Below, piece by piece: positions 36,965 through 45,805 of a stretch of 64,000 nucleotides of DNA (positions are counted from its first letter, which is position 1; each line of letters starts with the position of its first letter). The notes below the pieces were generated by a model, which saw only the letters and a list, made by a program, of their open reading frames with translations, did not search any database and was not told the origin of the DNA. The stretch comes from Roseibium denhamense (GTDB lineage Bacteria > Pseudomonadota > Alphaproteobacteria > Rhizobiales > Stappiaceae). The stretch covers positions 1-64,000 of the forward strand of contig NZ_SMLZ01000109.1 in NCBI RefSeq assembly GCF_009711415.1. The letters are read 5' to 3'. The translations under genes were made by a program, and so were the position numbers.

Positions 36965-39040
36965 ATGGTCTGGTCTGTCTCATTTGATCCGCTGTTGCCG
37001 ATTTGGGCCCTGGGCACCGGCATCGCGCTGGCGTTGGCGCTCGTTCTGGTGTCCGGTTTCCTCAAGTTGAGGGCATGGCCATTGCGGGCCATGACGATGG
37101 CGCTGTTGCTTCTCGCCCTCGCCAACCCCGCCATCGAACATGAAGACCGGGCCCCGCTTTCAAGCGTCGTGGCGCTGGTCGTGGACAAAAGCCAGAGCCA
37201 ACGCCTTGCAGACCGGGAAAGCGCGACTGACGCTGCCGCTGAAGAGCTGGAAAGCCGGATCAACGAGCTCAGCGGGTTTGACTTGCGCATCCTGGAAGCG
37301 CGGAATTCGGGTTCCGGCGACGGGACCGAAGTGTTTCAAACGCTCACCAATGGCCTTGCCGATGTGCCACCGGAACGGGTTGGCGGCGCGATCATTGTAA
37401 CCGACGGGCAGATCCACGACATCCCGGAGACTGCCGAAGCGCTGGGTTTCAACGCACCTATTCACGGCATCATCACTGGAACAGCCGATGAGAAAGACCG
37501 CCGGATCGTTTTGCAGACAGCGCCGCGATTTGGGCTTGTCGGCTCGGAGCAGACCGTCAGTTTGACGGTGGTTGATCAGGGTGCAGGCACCGGGCCGGGC
37601 GATCCGGTAGAGCTGACCGTGAAACGCGACGGTAATGTGATCACCCGCCAGACCGCCCGCTCAGGCGAAAAGATCGATATCCCGGTGGAGATCGACCATG
37701 GCGGCAGCAACATCTTCGAGTTTGAGGCCGCTGCGCTGCCCGACGAGCTCACCACGCTCAACAACCGGGCTGTGGTTACCATCGATGGCATCCGCGAGAA
37801 CTTGCGGGTTCTTCTCGTCTCCGGATCACCTCACGCCGGTGAGCGGACATGGCGGAACCTTCTCAAGTCCGATGCATCGGTTGATTTGGTTCATTTTACG
37901 ATTCTCCGGCCACCGGAAAAACAGGACGGAACTCCAATCAATCAGCTCTCTCTGATTGCCTTCCCGACCCGGGAACTGTTTTCGGTCAAGATCGATGAAT
38001 TCGACCTGATCATTTTTGATAGGTATGTGCGGCGCGGCGTTCTGCCGATGCTCTACTTCGACAACATTGCGCGCTACGTCCAGGACGGCGGCGCAGTGCT
38101 TCTGGCCGGTGGGCCCGATTATGCGGAGAACGGCAGTCTTTACCGGACACCGCTTGCCCCGATCCTGCCCGCCCGGCCGACGGGCTCCATCCTGGAGCAA
38201 CCCTTCCACGCGACCCTTGCCCGCCTGGGTGAACGGCATCCGGTGACACGCGGCCTGCCCGGGGCCAATCAGGATCCCCCCGCCTGGAGCCGCTGGTTCC
38301 GGATGGTCGATACGGAACTGGACGCCGGGCAAGCGCTGATGTCCGGCCCTGGCGACATGCCGCTCCTTGTTCTGAACCGGGAAGGTGAAGGCCGGGTGGC
38401 GATGCTATTGTCCGATCATGTCTGGCTCTGGGCCCGGGGTTTTGAAGGTGGCGGACCGCACGTCCCCTTGTTGCGGCGGCTTGCCCATTGGCTGATGCAA
38501 GAACCGGATCTTGAAGAAGAAGCGCTGACCGTGTCCATGCGCGGGCCTGAACTGATCGTGGAGCGGCAGACCCTGGGTGAAACCGTTGGCGAAGCAACAA
38601 TCGTCTCACCAACCGGCGACCGCCGGAACGTGACCATGAACGAGCGGGAACCCGGCCTTTGGCAGGCAACCGTACCGGCAACTGAAACCGGCCTTTACTC
38701 CATCACCGATGGCGAGATGACAACGCTGATCCATGTTGGTCCGCAAAACCCGAAGGAATATACCGACGTTCTTTCGACCACCGGATTGCTGGCACCTTTG
38801 GCTCAGGAAACGGGAGGTGTTTCAAGGCGTCTACGCGACATTGGCGGGGCGGCGGATGTCCCGCGTGTGGTCTCGATGCGCCAGTCTGCCAATTTTGCCG
38901 GAAACGGGTGGATCGGCTTGCGCGCCACCAGCGCAAGCGTCCTGAACGGCGTTGACCGGTATCCGTTGATGATCGGGCTGTTCGGTCTCGCTCTCTTGCT
39001 CGGAGCGTTGTCCTTCATGTGGTATCGGGAAGGGCGCTAA
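36965..39040 (+). CDS. VWA/glutamine-amidotransferase-like membrane protein of MoxR cluster
   Basis: The 691-residue product has two N-terminal membrane helices (to about residue 58), a VWA-like domain with a DKSQS metal-site motif (DxSxS) near residue 75, a long beta-rich middle, and a class-I glutamine-amidotransferase-like segment around 360-480 (VQDGGAVLLAGGPDYAENG). A final membrane helix (LMIGLFGLALLLGALSFMWY) ends in a short basic tail. I see no catalytic amidotransferase triad with confidence. It is the last gene of the MoxR cluster, nine bases after the DUF4159 gene. Confidence 0.82.
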   Translation: MVWSVSFDPLLPIWALGTGIALALALVLVSGFLKLRAWPLRAMTMALLLLALANPAIEHEDRAPLSSVVALVVDKSQSQRLADRESATDAAAEELESRINELSGFDLRILEARNSGSGDGTEVFQTLTNGLADVPPERVGGAIIVTDGQIHDIPETAEALGFNAPIHGIITGTADEKDRRIVLQTAPRFGLVGSEQTVSLTVVDQGAGTGPGDPVELTVKRDGNVITRQTARSGEKIDIPVEIDHGGSNIFEFEAAALPDELTTLNNRAVVTIDGIRENLRVLLVSGSPHAGERTWRNLLKSDASVDLVHFTILRPPEKQDGTPINQLSLIAFPTRELFSVKIDEFDLIIFDRYVRRGVLPMLYFDNIARYVQDGGAVLLAGGPDYAENGSLYRTPLAPILPARPTGSILEQPFHATLARLGERHPVTRGLPGANQDPPAWSRWFRMVDTELDAGQALMSGPGDMPLLVLNREGEGRVAMLLSDHVWLWARGFEGGGPHVPLLRRLAHWLMQEPDLEEEALTVSMRGPELIVERQTLGETVGEATIVSPTGDRRNVTMNEREPGLWQATVPATETGLYSITDGEMTTLIHVGPQNPKEYTDVLSTTGLLAPLAQETGGVSRRLRDIGGAADVPRVVSMRQSANFAGNGWIGLRATSASVLNGVDRYPLMIGLFGLALLLGALSFMWYREGR

Positions 39041-39196
39041 ATCCACGGGTGCTATACGGTAAGCGCCTAAGAAGCCGGACGAGCGAATAAGCAATCAATT
39101 TTGATAGGTAGCTCCCCATCGATTTATCGCGCGCAGATTCAGCTGAAAACGGCCCGTTGCCAAGGCCAGTCCGGAAAGCGACTGAGACAAGACCAT

Positions 39197-39238
39197 CACC
39201 AGACGTACTGGAATCGCTTTGCGCAGGCACGTCTGGTG
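39197..39238. repeat. Ten-base inverted repeat between convergent genes
   Basis: CACCAGACGT (39197-39206) is the exact reverse complement of ACGTCTGGTG (39229-39238), with a 22-base spacer. It lies between the end of the MoxR cluster and the convergent GNAT gene. There is no T-run, so it may be a processing hairpin or a weak bidirectional terminator. Confidence 0.5.
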
Positions 39239-39283
39239 CATTTGGCTACTCCTGGAACCGTGTAGCCGGTGTTGCGGTCAGCA

Positions 39284-39808
39284 TCATGCGGTGCGCATGG
39301 TCGCAGAGACTGCCCCGTCGGGCATATCGGCCCCCTTCAGCCGGGCCACGAGCAACCGCGCGGGATCCACGGGTCCGGGCAATGTGATCTTTCCCATCGG
39401 GACTTGCTCGAACCCAAAGGGCCCATAATAGGGCGCGTCTCCAACCAGCAGCACAATCCGGTCCCCGGCAGCCTCGACCGCATTAAGAGCGATTTGCAGC
39501 AACAGCTTTCCAAGGCCCCGGTTCTTGAACGCTGGCGAAACAGTCAAGGGGCCAAGCAACAAGGCCGGCGTTTCTCCTATATGGATCGGCGTGAGGCGGA
39601 TTGACCCGGCGATATCCGAACCGGACAGACCGACAAATGACAAATCCGGACGATGCGGCACGTCTTTGCGAACCTGGAAAGCGGTCCGGACAAAACGGCC
39701 AGGCCCAAATGCTTCGGCTTGCAGTTGTTCAATTTCGGATGTGTCGGATGTCTCTTCGAGACGAATAACCCAGGTGGACTGTTTCACGGGAATGCTCTCA
39801 GCTTGCAT
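39284..39808 (-). CDS. GNAT family N-acetyltransferase (YhbS-like)
   Basis: This 174-residue protein has the acetyl-CoA-binding loop VSPAFKNRGLGKLLLQIALNA preceded by LLLGPLTV. The following LVGDAPYYGPFGFEQV is typical of the YhbS/Eis-related predicted acetyltransferases. The substrate is unknown. It is divergent from the glutathionyl-hydroquinone reductase gene across a 328-base gap. Confidence 0.86.
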   Translation of the reverse strand: MQAESIPVKQSTWVIRLEETSDTSEIEQLQAEAFGPGRFVRTAFQVRKDVPHRPDLSFVGLSGSDIAGSIRLTPIHIGETPALLLGPLTVSPAFKNRGLGKLLLQIALNAVEAAGDRIVLLVGDAPYYGPFGFEQVPMGKITLPGPVDPARLLVARLKGADMPDGAVSATMRTA

Positions 39809-40136
39809 AATTTGGGGGCGCGATGGCCGGCGCCCGGGTCAAGCTGTTGTTACCGGGAACAGGTCAGGCGCGACGGCGCGGACGAGAAATGTCTCGCCGG
39901 TTGGTTCGTCGTCGGAGTGTCAGACCTGCAGTCATCTGCATCTTTCAGCCAAAGTCCCTGTTGGGTCTCGTGTTTGCCACGGACATCGCGCGTACCATGC
40001 TCCCTTCTTAAGGTCCAGCAATTTTTACCCGTACGCCAGACCCACCGATTGTTCATCTCAACTGAACACTCCATTCAGTTGATTGAAAACCAAGGACCCC
40101 GCACAAACTTAACAAGTGTAACCAAAGGAGTTTGTG
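39809..40136. other. Divergent intergenic region, GNAT / glutathionyl-hydroquinone reductase
   Basis: This 328-base region should contain promoters for both divergent genes. The only clear element is the palindrome at 40058-40082. I see no further gene. Confidence 0.6.
40058..40082. promoter_or_regulatory. Operator-like palindrome upstream of glutathionyl-hydroquinone reductase
   Basis: TCAACTGAA (40058-40066) and TTCAGTTGA (40074-40082) are exact nine-base inverted arms with a seven-base spacer, 55 bases before the ATG at 40137. The 25-bp span and symmetry suit a dimeric repressor (TetR-, MarR- or HxlR-like), but no such regulator is encoded next to it. Confidence 0.55.
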
Positions 40137-41111
40137 ATGGGTGTTCTGGTAGACGGTGAATGGAAAGATCAGTGGTACGATACGAAGTCGACCGGCGGCC
40201 GCTTTGTGCGTAAGGACGCAGCATTCCGCAACTGGATCACACCCGACGGCTCAGCGGGCCCAACTGGCGTTTCCGGATTTAAGGCCGAAGCAGGCCGCTA
40301 CCACCTGTTTGTCTCCTATGCCTGTCCCTGGGCTCACCGGACCATGATCTTCCGGAAACTCAAGGGCCTTGAAGACTTGATTTCCCTCTCCGCCGTTCAA
40401 CCGCTGATGCTAGAGAACGGCTGGGAATTCCCCGAAACGGATCCCCTGACCGGCGCGAACTACGCATGGCAAATCTATGTGAAAGCAAATCCGGGTCATT
40501 CCGGGCGGGCGACCGTGCCAATCCTTTGGGACAAGCATCAGAACACGATTGTCAGCAATGAATCTTCCGAGATCATCCGCATGTTCAATTCTGCGTTCAA
40601 TGACCTGACGGGAAACAAAGACGACTACTATCCTGAGGATTTGCGGTCATCCATCGATGAGATCAACAGCCGCGTCTACGACGCCGTGAACAATGGCGTC
40701 TACAAATCCGGGTTCGCGACGACACAGGAAGCTTACACCGAGGCAGTGACCGCCCTGTTCGACATGCTCGATGAGCTCGAAGTTATTCTCTCCAATCACC
40801 GGTATCTGACTGGCCATCGTTTGACGGAAGCCGATTGGCGGCTTTTCACTACACTGATCCGGTTTGACGCGGTTTATGTCGGGCATTTCAAGTGCAACAT
40901 CCGCCGGATCGATGATTATCCAAATCTGTCAAACTATCTGCGGGAGCTTTATCAGATCGAGGGCATTGCGGAGACGGTCGACATGCAGACGATCAAACAG
41001 CACTACTACGGCTCGCATGAGACCATTAACCCGCATCGTGTTGTGCCTGTCGGTCCGGTTTTGGACTTTGACCGGCCGCATGACCGGGACCGGCTCCAGG
41101 CGGCCGCTTGA
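40137..41111 (+). CDS. Glutathionyl-hydroquinone reductase (GST superfamily)
   Basis: This 324-residue protein has the Xi-class GST fold. The catalytic Cys lies in SYACPWAHRT (about residues 59-68), and the C-terminal helical domain includes HRLTEADWRLFTTLIRFDAVYVGHFKCN and FKCNIRRIDDYPNLSNYLREL. These enzymes reduce glutathionyl-hydroquinones (YqjG, PcpF). The ATG at 40137 is six bases after AAGGAG; an adjacent GTG at 40134 is the alternative. A palindrome upstream suggests regulation by an unidentified repressor, perhaps responsive to quinones. Confidence 0.92.
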   Translation: MGVLVDGEWKDQWYDTKSTGGRFVRKDAAFRNWITPDGSAGPTGVSGFKAEAGRYHLFVSYACPWAHRTMIFRKLKGLEDLISLSAVQPLMLENGWEFPETDPLTGANYAWQIYVKANPGHSGRATVPILWDKHQNTIVSNESSEIIRMFNSAFNDLTGNKDDYYPEDLRSSIDEINSRVYDAVNNGVYKSGFATTQEAYTEAVTALFDMLDELEVILSNHRYLTGHRLTEADWRLFTTLIRFDAVYVGHFKCNIRRIDDYPNLSNYLRELYQIEGIAETVDMQTIKQHYYGSHETINPHRVVPVGPVLDFDRPHDRDRLQAAA

Positions 41112-41124
41112 GGGCGGACCGGCG

Positions 41125-41610
41125 CTACCAAACACCGCCGGCTGGAAACGCAGCATTTTGATGTTCCAGAAGCCGGCGGACCGTCGCCTCGCTGGTTGAT
41201 GCCGGCAGTCCGTCCAAAGGAAAGAAAGCGGCGTCTGCGATTTCGCGGTTGGGCTTCAGAAATGTTCCGGTTGGCTCCCAGCGCCCAGCCTTGAACAGGC
41301 CAACATGATCCCGGCCAAGGGCTCCCCGGTTCAAATAGACATTGACCAGCTCAGGCTCCGAGATCAGCGCTATACCAGCCTCTTCCTGCAATTCCCGCAC
41401 AGCAGCTTGATGCAGGCTTTCTCCAGTATCGACCCCACCACCGGGCAAGTACCAGTCGTTCAGATAGGTATGCCGGATCAGCAAAATGGCGCCGGTGTCG
41501 TCCTCAACGATGACACGAACACCCAGAGTGTAGGGATTACGCAGCAACCCCTGTCCCTGGATAATCCACTTGGTCAACTGTTTCGGAAGCAACGGGAATA
41601 CATTCAACAT
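41125..41610 (-). CDS. NUDIX hydrolase
   Basis: The NUDIX box is present in GGGVDTGESLHQAAVRELQEEAGI, preceded by LIRHTYLNDWYLPGG. The protein of 161 residues begins MLNVFPLLPKQLTKWI and would hydrolyse a nucleoside diphosphate derivative, substrate unknown. The start is uncertain: no good ribosome site precedes 41610, and the frame stays open to 41682. It converges with the glutathionyl-hydroquinone reductase gene, stops 13 bases apart. Confidence 0.83.
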   Translation of the reverse strand: MLNVFPLLPKQLTKWIIQGQGLLRNPYTLGVRVIVEDDTGAILLIRHTYLNDWYLPGGGVDTGESLHQAAVRELQEEAGIALISEPELVNVYLNRGALGRDHVGLFKAGRWEPTGTFLKPNREIADAAFFPLDGLPASTSEATVRRLLEHQNAAFPAGGVW

Positions 41611-41780
41611 TTTGATGGTATTGATATGCAAAAGCGATGGTAAGGCACTGTTAACCCATGCATTTTTTGCAGGCCTGCCCAATCATAATAACGCTCCTCC
41701 TTCATTCATTGAATGCCTATATTGCAGGCAAGATGATGAATTGAAGGGCAGTAACAGCCTTTCCGAAGAGGATCAAAGAG

Positions 41781-41897
41781 ATGTTCAACCTGTTTTCCAA
41801 ACGCCGCCGCCGCCCGGCTTCCTACACCTGGAAGCCTGCTGTCGACCTGACAAACCCGCGCATCGCCGCGTCCCTGACAACCTTCCCGACCAACTGA
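41781..41897 (+). CDS. 38-residue basic small protein (unknown)
   Basis: A short ORF starts MFNLFSKRRRRPASYTW and ends TTFPTN. It has five consecutive basic residues (KRRRR, 7-11) after a short hydrophobic start. A purine-rich GAGGATCAAAGAG stretch precedes the ATG. A second tiny ORF follows 28 bases after its stop, and a strong terminator closes the pair, arguing that the two are a transcribed unit. I recognise no family. Confidence 0.5.
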   Translation: MFNLFSKRRRRPASYTWKPAVDLTNPRIAASLTTFPTN

Positions 41898-41925
41898 TTG
41901 GCCGGATTAACTTTGGGGCGTTGCC

Positions 41926-42039
41926 ATGTTTGGTTTTGTCCGTGTCGTAGAAGCGACTTTGCGTGAGACCACACGCACAGATAAAGGCACAGTTGCTGGT
42001 ATCCGGACGCCGGTTCCAACAGCACGCAAAGGTCGGTAA
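41926..42039 (+). CDS. 37-residue basic small protein (unknown)
   Basis: This ORF encodes MFGFVRVVEATLRETTRTDK and ends VPTARKGR. GGGG lies seven to eight bases before the ATG. It is rich in Arg, Thr and Val, has no signal peptide, and starts with the same MF as its neighbour. The terminator at 42079-42115 follows 39 bases after the stop. It may be a genuine small protein of unknown role, or the transcript may act as an RNA. Confidence 0.45.
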   Translation: MFGFVRVVEATLRETTRTDKGTVAGIRTPVPTARKGR

Positions 42040-42078
42040 AAGGCTCTCCCAGCCTGACATGTATGTTATGCGTTTTTG

Positions 42079-42115
42079 AAAAGCGCTGCGTCTTTTTTCT
42101 TGACGCGGCGCTTTT
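42079..42115 (+). terminator. Strong terminator after the tiny ORF pair
   Basis: AAAAGCGCTGCGTC (42079-42092) pairs with GACGCGGCGCTTTT (42102-42115) with one mismatch, then TT follows. It has the form of a Rho-independent terminator lying between the two small ORFs and the phosphoesterase gene. Confidence 0.8.
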
Positions 42116-42133
42116 TGGTTTGAAGATGCGCGC

Positions 42134-43087
42134 ATGTTTAAGCTTGCGCATTTGTCAGATCCCCATCTCGGCCCTCTTCCTGACCCCAAACTTCTGCAAC
42201 TTTTCTCCAAACGGCTGCTTGGGTATTTGAACTGGCAACGGAACCGCTCGAAAATTATGGGCGGCAACTACCTTGAGCAACTCGTTGAAGACATGAGAGC
42301 CCAGGCGCCGGATCATATCGCGGTAACGGGCGACCTCGTGAACATCGCCCTCCCCCTTGAAATATCAGGCGCCCGAAGCTGGCTTGAAACGATTGGAGCG
42401 CCGGACAACGTCTCCGTAGTGCCCGGCAATCACGATGCGTATGTTCCTGGCGCTGTAAGGCGGGCACGGGCCGCTTGGTGGCCCTATATGAGCGGAGACA
42501 ATGCGGACGCCGTGCCGCATGAGAAGACCACCACCGAAGCAACATTTCCCTATGTACGCAGGCGTGGTGATATGGCCCTTGTTGGCGTCACAACAGGGCG
42601 GGCCAGTGCTCCCTGGTTTGCCACAGGGCGGGTCGGCAGCAAACAAAGCAAACGATTACGGGACACTTTGGAAATGCTCGGTGGAGAGGGCCTATTCCGT
42701 ATTGTGATGCTTCACCATCCGCCTTTCCCCAAGGCGACAGGATGGCACAAACGCCTGTCCGACGCTTCCCGTGTAAGGGCTGTGATCAAACGCGCCGGAG
42801 CAGAGCTTCTTCTGCACGGTCATACCCATATTGACAGTTTCGAGACGATTGAAGGTCCCAGCGGCCCCGTCCCGGTCGTTGGCGTTCCGTCAGCAACTAG
42901 CGCTCCTGGCGGCAAAAAACCGCCTGCACGCTACAATCTGTTTTCAATTAAGAAGACCAACGAAGGCTGGGTGTGTCAGCTGGACGAGCACGGCTTTACA
43001 GAACCGGACCAACCGGTTGAACTGATAGCCAGCCGACAAGTGGAGATTCCGCAGGTTCGGCCAGCGCTTGGTATCGATAGCGCTTAG
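42134..43087 (+). CDS. Metallophosphoesterase (calcineurin-like)
   Basis: The 317-residue protein has the full set of metal-binding motifs: LAHLSDPHLG (about 4-13), VTGDLVN, VPGNHDAY, LHHPPF and HGHTHID. It belongs to the calcineurin-like phosphoesterase family that includes cAMP phosphodiesterases and UDP-diacylglucosamine hydrolases; the substrate is unknown. Its TAG stop overlaps the stop of the convergent tail-anchored gene (shared TTAG). Confidence 0.9.
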   Translation: MFKLAHLSDPHLGPLPDPKLLQLFSKRLLGYLNWQRNRSKIMGGNYLEQLVEDMRAQAPDHIAVTGDLVNIALPLEISGARSWLETIGAPDNVSVVPGNHDAYVPGAVRRARAAWWPYMSGDNADAVPHEKTTTEATFPYVRRRGDMALVGVTTGRASAPWFATGRVGSKQSKRLRDTLEMLGGEGLFRIVMLHHPPFPKATGWHKRLSDASRVRAVIKRAGAELLLHGHTHIDSFETIEGPSGPVPVVGVPSATSAPGGKKPPARYNLFSIKKTNEGWVCQLDEHGFTEPDQPVELIASRQVEIPQVRPALGIDSA

Positions 43088-43665
43088 AGCGGATTTGCGA
43101 ACCAGGCGAAGGCAATCAGCCCGACAATGCCGGTCGCAAGACCAACACCAAACACACCAGCTGTTGCGAGCCATGGCATGCGGTTTTCCTGAACCCGCAC
43201 CACGTGGGATTCGCGCGCGACCTGACGCAAGCGGTTGTTCAGCCAATCACCTTCCAAGGCCTTTTCACGTTCCAGAACGCGTTCCGCGATATATTCGGTC
43301 AGGCAGTCGGCCATATCGTCGATATTCGCAGTTTCCAGTATCACCACCCGTCCAAGGCGTGTGTCTTTCAGGAAACGGTATGTTTTCCGGTCCCCGCCGA
43401 CAACCACATGGCTGGTCGCATCGATCCAGAGCCTCGGCGTCGATCCCGAGATGATCTGCAGCGAGAACTGGTCATCGTCTTCCGGGATTTCCTTAAAAAC
43501 GTCCTTCAATTCATCGGCAAGCATGTCGAGACGTGCCCGTTCCGTATCCTGCAGTTCAACAACCACGTCGGAACGTTCGACTTCGCCGAGCTGAACTTTC
43601 CGGATAGCGTCCCGCAAGGATCGCATCCGGGTATGAGGGACCACGTTATCCTGCATTTCAGACAT
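43084..43665 (-). CDS. Hypothetical C-terminally membrane-anchored protein
   Basis: This 193-residue protein has a soluble part of about 165 residues with helical N-terminus (LRDAIRKVQLGEVERSDVVVELQD) and a beta-rich middle (FSLQIISGSTPRLWIDATSHVVVGGD). A single C-terminal membrane helix (about 167-188) is followed by only a few residues, so it is probably tail-anchored facing the cytoplasm. Function unknown. It converges with the phosphoesterase gene and is divergent from mtnA. Confidence 0.7.
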   Translation of the reverse strand: MSEMQDNVVPHTRMRSLRDAIRKVQLGEVERSDVVVELQDTERARLDMLADELKDVFKEIPEDDDQFSLQIISGSTPRLWIDATSHVVVGGDRKTYRFLKDTRLGRVVILETANIDDMADCLTEYIAERVLEREKALEGDWLNNRLRQVARESHVVRVQENRMPWLATAGVFGVGLATGIVGLIAFAWFANPL

Positions 43666-43898
43666 GAGGCGCCAGTCTCCGCTGCTTTTTGCCGTTTGGA
43701 ACTTCGACTCCTACCTGAGTCTCGCCATCGGGGTCAGGCGCGACACCCCTTCCCGCAGCGCTATCCACTGGCAATGGTCTGGTCATGGTTAACGAAGGTT
43801 AGGAGATTTTTAACCTTGAGACCAGCAGCCAAGCTGCTGGTGCCCACAGTGTTCTTGGGTTATGCAAAGAGAACTGATGCCTAAACGGGGATTTCCGG

Positions 43899-45005
43899 AT
43901 GAATGTCGACGGCAAGAAGTACCGGACCATATGGATTTCCGAAGATGGCGGCTCGGTCGACATTATCGACCAGACCAAATTTCCCTATGCCTTCGAAATT
44001 GCCCAATTGCGCACGAAAGAGGACGCAGCCCATGCGATCCGGGTGATGCAGGTCCGCGGCGCGCCGTTGATCGGCGCAACAGCTGCCTTCGGCGTTGCTC
44101 TTGCCATGCGGGCAGACCCCTCGGATGCTTCATTGCATGCCGTCTGCGCGGAACTTCTGGAAACCCGGCCAACGGCCATAAATCTTCACTGGGCACTGAG
44201 CAAAGCCCGCAAGGCCCTGATCAAGGTACCGGCGGAACACCGCGAAGAAGCTGCCTTTACGCTTGCCAACAGCATATGCGACGAGGACATCGCAATTAAC
44301 ATGGCGATTGGCATGCATGGCATGGAGCTGATCGCAGCCCTCGCACAAACGAAAAAGCCAGGGGAACCGGTCAACATCCTGACCCATTGCAATGCCGGCT
44401 GGCTGGCTACCGTTGATTGGGGAACCGCAACGGCGCCGATCTATATGTGCCACGACGGCGGCATTCCGGTTCATGTATGGGTGGACGAGACCCGCCCGCG
44501 CAATCAGGGTGCCTTTTTGACGGCCTGGGAACTCGGCCATCATGGTGTCCCGCACACGGTCATTGTCGACAATGCCGGGGGCCACCTCATGCAGCACGGT
44601 ATGGTGGACATCGTCATTACGGGCACAGACCGGACCACAGCATCGGGAGACGTGTGCAACAAGATAGGCACCTATCTCAAGGCCCTTGCCGCAAAGGACA
44701 ACAATGTCCCGTTCTATGTGGCGCTGCCGTCCCCGACGATAGATTTCTCCCTGTCCGACGGCGTCCGGGAAATCCCAATTGAAGAGCGCAGCGGCTTGGA
44801 GGTCAGCCAGATGACTGGGCGCACCGCGCAAGGCACCATCGAAACCGTCAACATCGTTGCCGAAGGCTCTGAGGTTGCCAATCCTGCATTTGATGTGACC
44901 CCCGCGCGGCTTGTGACCGGCTTGATCACCGAACGGGGGGTTCTGGAAGCCAACCGGCAATCCATCGCGCAGGCCTTCCCCGAGCGGCTCAAGCTTAGCG
45001 CCTAG
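43899..45005 (+). CDS. mtnA: S-methyl-5-thioribose-1-phosphate isomerase
   Basis: The 368-residue protein isomerises methylthioribose-1-phosphate to methylthioribulose-1-phosphate in methionine salvage. It belongs to the eIF2B/MtnA superfamily and shows [42 protein letters not shown] and [20 protein letters not shown]. The [18 protein letters not shown] motif carries the catalytic Asp. mtnP at 13.7 kb makes its substrate, so the pathway start is split across the window. Confidence 0.94.
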   Translation: MNVDGKKYRTIWISEDGGSVDIIDQTKFPYAFEIAQLRTKEDAAHAIRVMQVRGAPLIGATAAFGVALAMRADPSDASLHAVCAELLETRPTAINLHWALSKARKALIKVPAEHREEAAFTLANSICDEDIAINMAIGMHGMELIAALAQTKKPGEPVNILTHCNAGWLATVDWGTATAPIYMCHDGGIPVHVWVDETRPRNQGAFLTAWELGHHGVPHTVIVDNAGGHLMQHGMVDIVITGTDRTTASGDVCNKIGTYLKALAAKDNNVPFYVALPSPTIDFSLSDGVREIPIEERSGLEVSQMTGRTAQGTIETVNIVAEGSEVANPAFDVTPARLVTGLITERGVLEANRQSIAQAFPERLKLSA

Positions 45006-45020
45006 ACACAGACGTCGCGC

Positions 45021-45647
45021 TTAGCGCTCCGGCCGAACGCCGAGACATGGAACATGAGGCGCTGCCTCACAAGGATAGAGCCCGAGAAGCCTCGGATCAT
45101 CAGCGATTTCGATTGAACGGCGATAGGGTTTAAATCCCCTGGATAGGTAGAACTTGATCGCCTGAGGGCTGTCTGCCGTGCAAGTGCGCAACCATAAACG
45201 CTGTGTTTCTGGTCTCGACCACGCGATATCGATGGCTTGAGACATCAGCCATTTACCAAGCCCCCCGCCGACGGCCTTTGGAATCAAACCGAAATAGGAA
45301 ACCTCTGGGTTCTCGGGATCTCCGAAATGAAGCTCCACCATGCCCAGGACCTGATTGCCGCGCATCAGGCGGTAGTTTTCGCAGGAAGGATCGCTGAGTA
45401 TCGCCGCCAGTTTATCGTCCGGCAGCATCAGGCGGCCGAACCAGATCCAGTCCTCGCCAACCTCACGAAACAGTTCTTTATATGCGGAAGGATCCGGATT
45501 GTGCCAACGCTCCAGGCGCACTTCAGGCAAGTCCGGCACGCCGTCCTGTTCTGGCCGTGCCTTCATCTCAAGATAGGTGACCACAACAGCAATTTTCGTG
45601 TCCGGAATGTCTGTATAACCATCTAGAGAAAGTGTCAGTGTGGACAT
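45021..45647 (-). CDS. GNAT family N-acetyltransferase
   Basis: This 208-residue protein has the GNAT core: MVELHFGDPENPEVSYFGLIPKAVGGGLGKWLMSQAID, with the VGGGLGK acetyl-CoA loop, then RLWLRTCTADSPQAIKFYLSRGFKPYRRS. The start at 45647 has GGAGG directly upstream; the frame opens at 45689. The substrate is unknown. It converges with mtnA, 15 bases apart. Confidence 0.84.
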   Translation of the reverse strand: MSTLTLSLDGYTDIPDTKIAVVVTYLEMKARPEQDGVPDLPEVRLERWHNPDPSAYKELFREVGEDWIWFGRLMLPDDKLAAILSDPSCENYRLMRGNQVLGMVELHFGDPENPEVSYFGLIPKAVGGGLGKWLMSQAIDIAWSRPETQRLWLRTCTADSPQAIKFYLSRGFKPYRRSIEIADDPRLLGLYPCEAAPHVPCLGVRPER

Positions 45648-45805
45648 GCGGCCTCCAAGCAACTCCGGTTTTGCCGCTGGCTTTATCACTTCATTAATCT
45701 CATGCCAAGAATCGCAGAACTCTCCCGTTCACGGCATATGACTGCGATTGATATTTCAGCGATTCGGGCAGATAGATTCTTCAGCTCAACTTTAGGAACG
45801 CCAAG

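Noticed and set aside
41640-41654. GTAA-N7-TTAACC before the tiny ORF pair
   Set aside because: Only one good half-site and over 120 bases from the first ATG; too weak to call a CtrA box.
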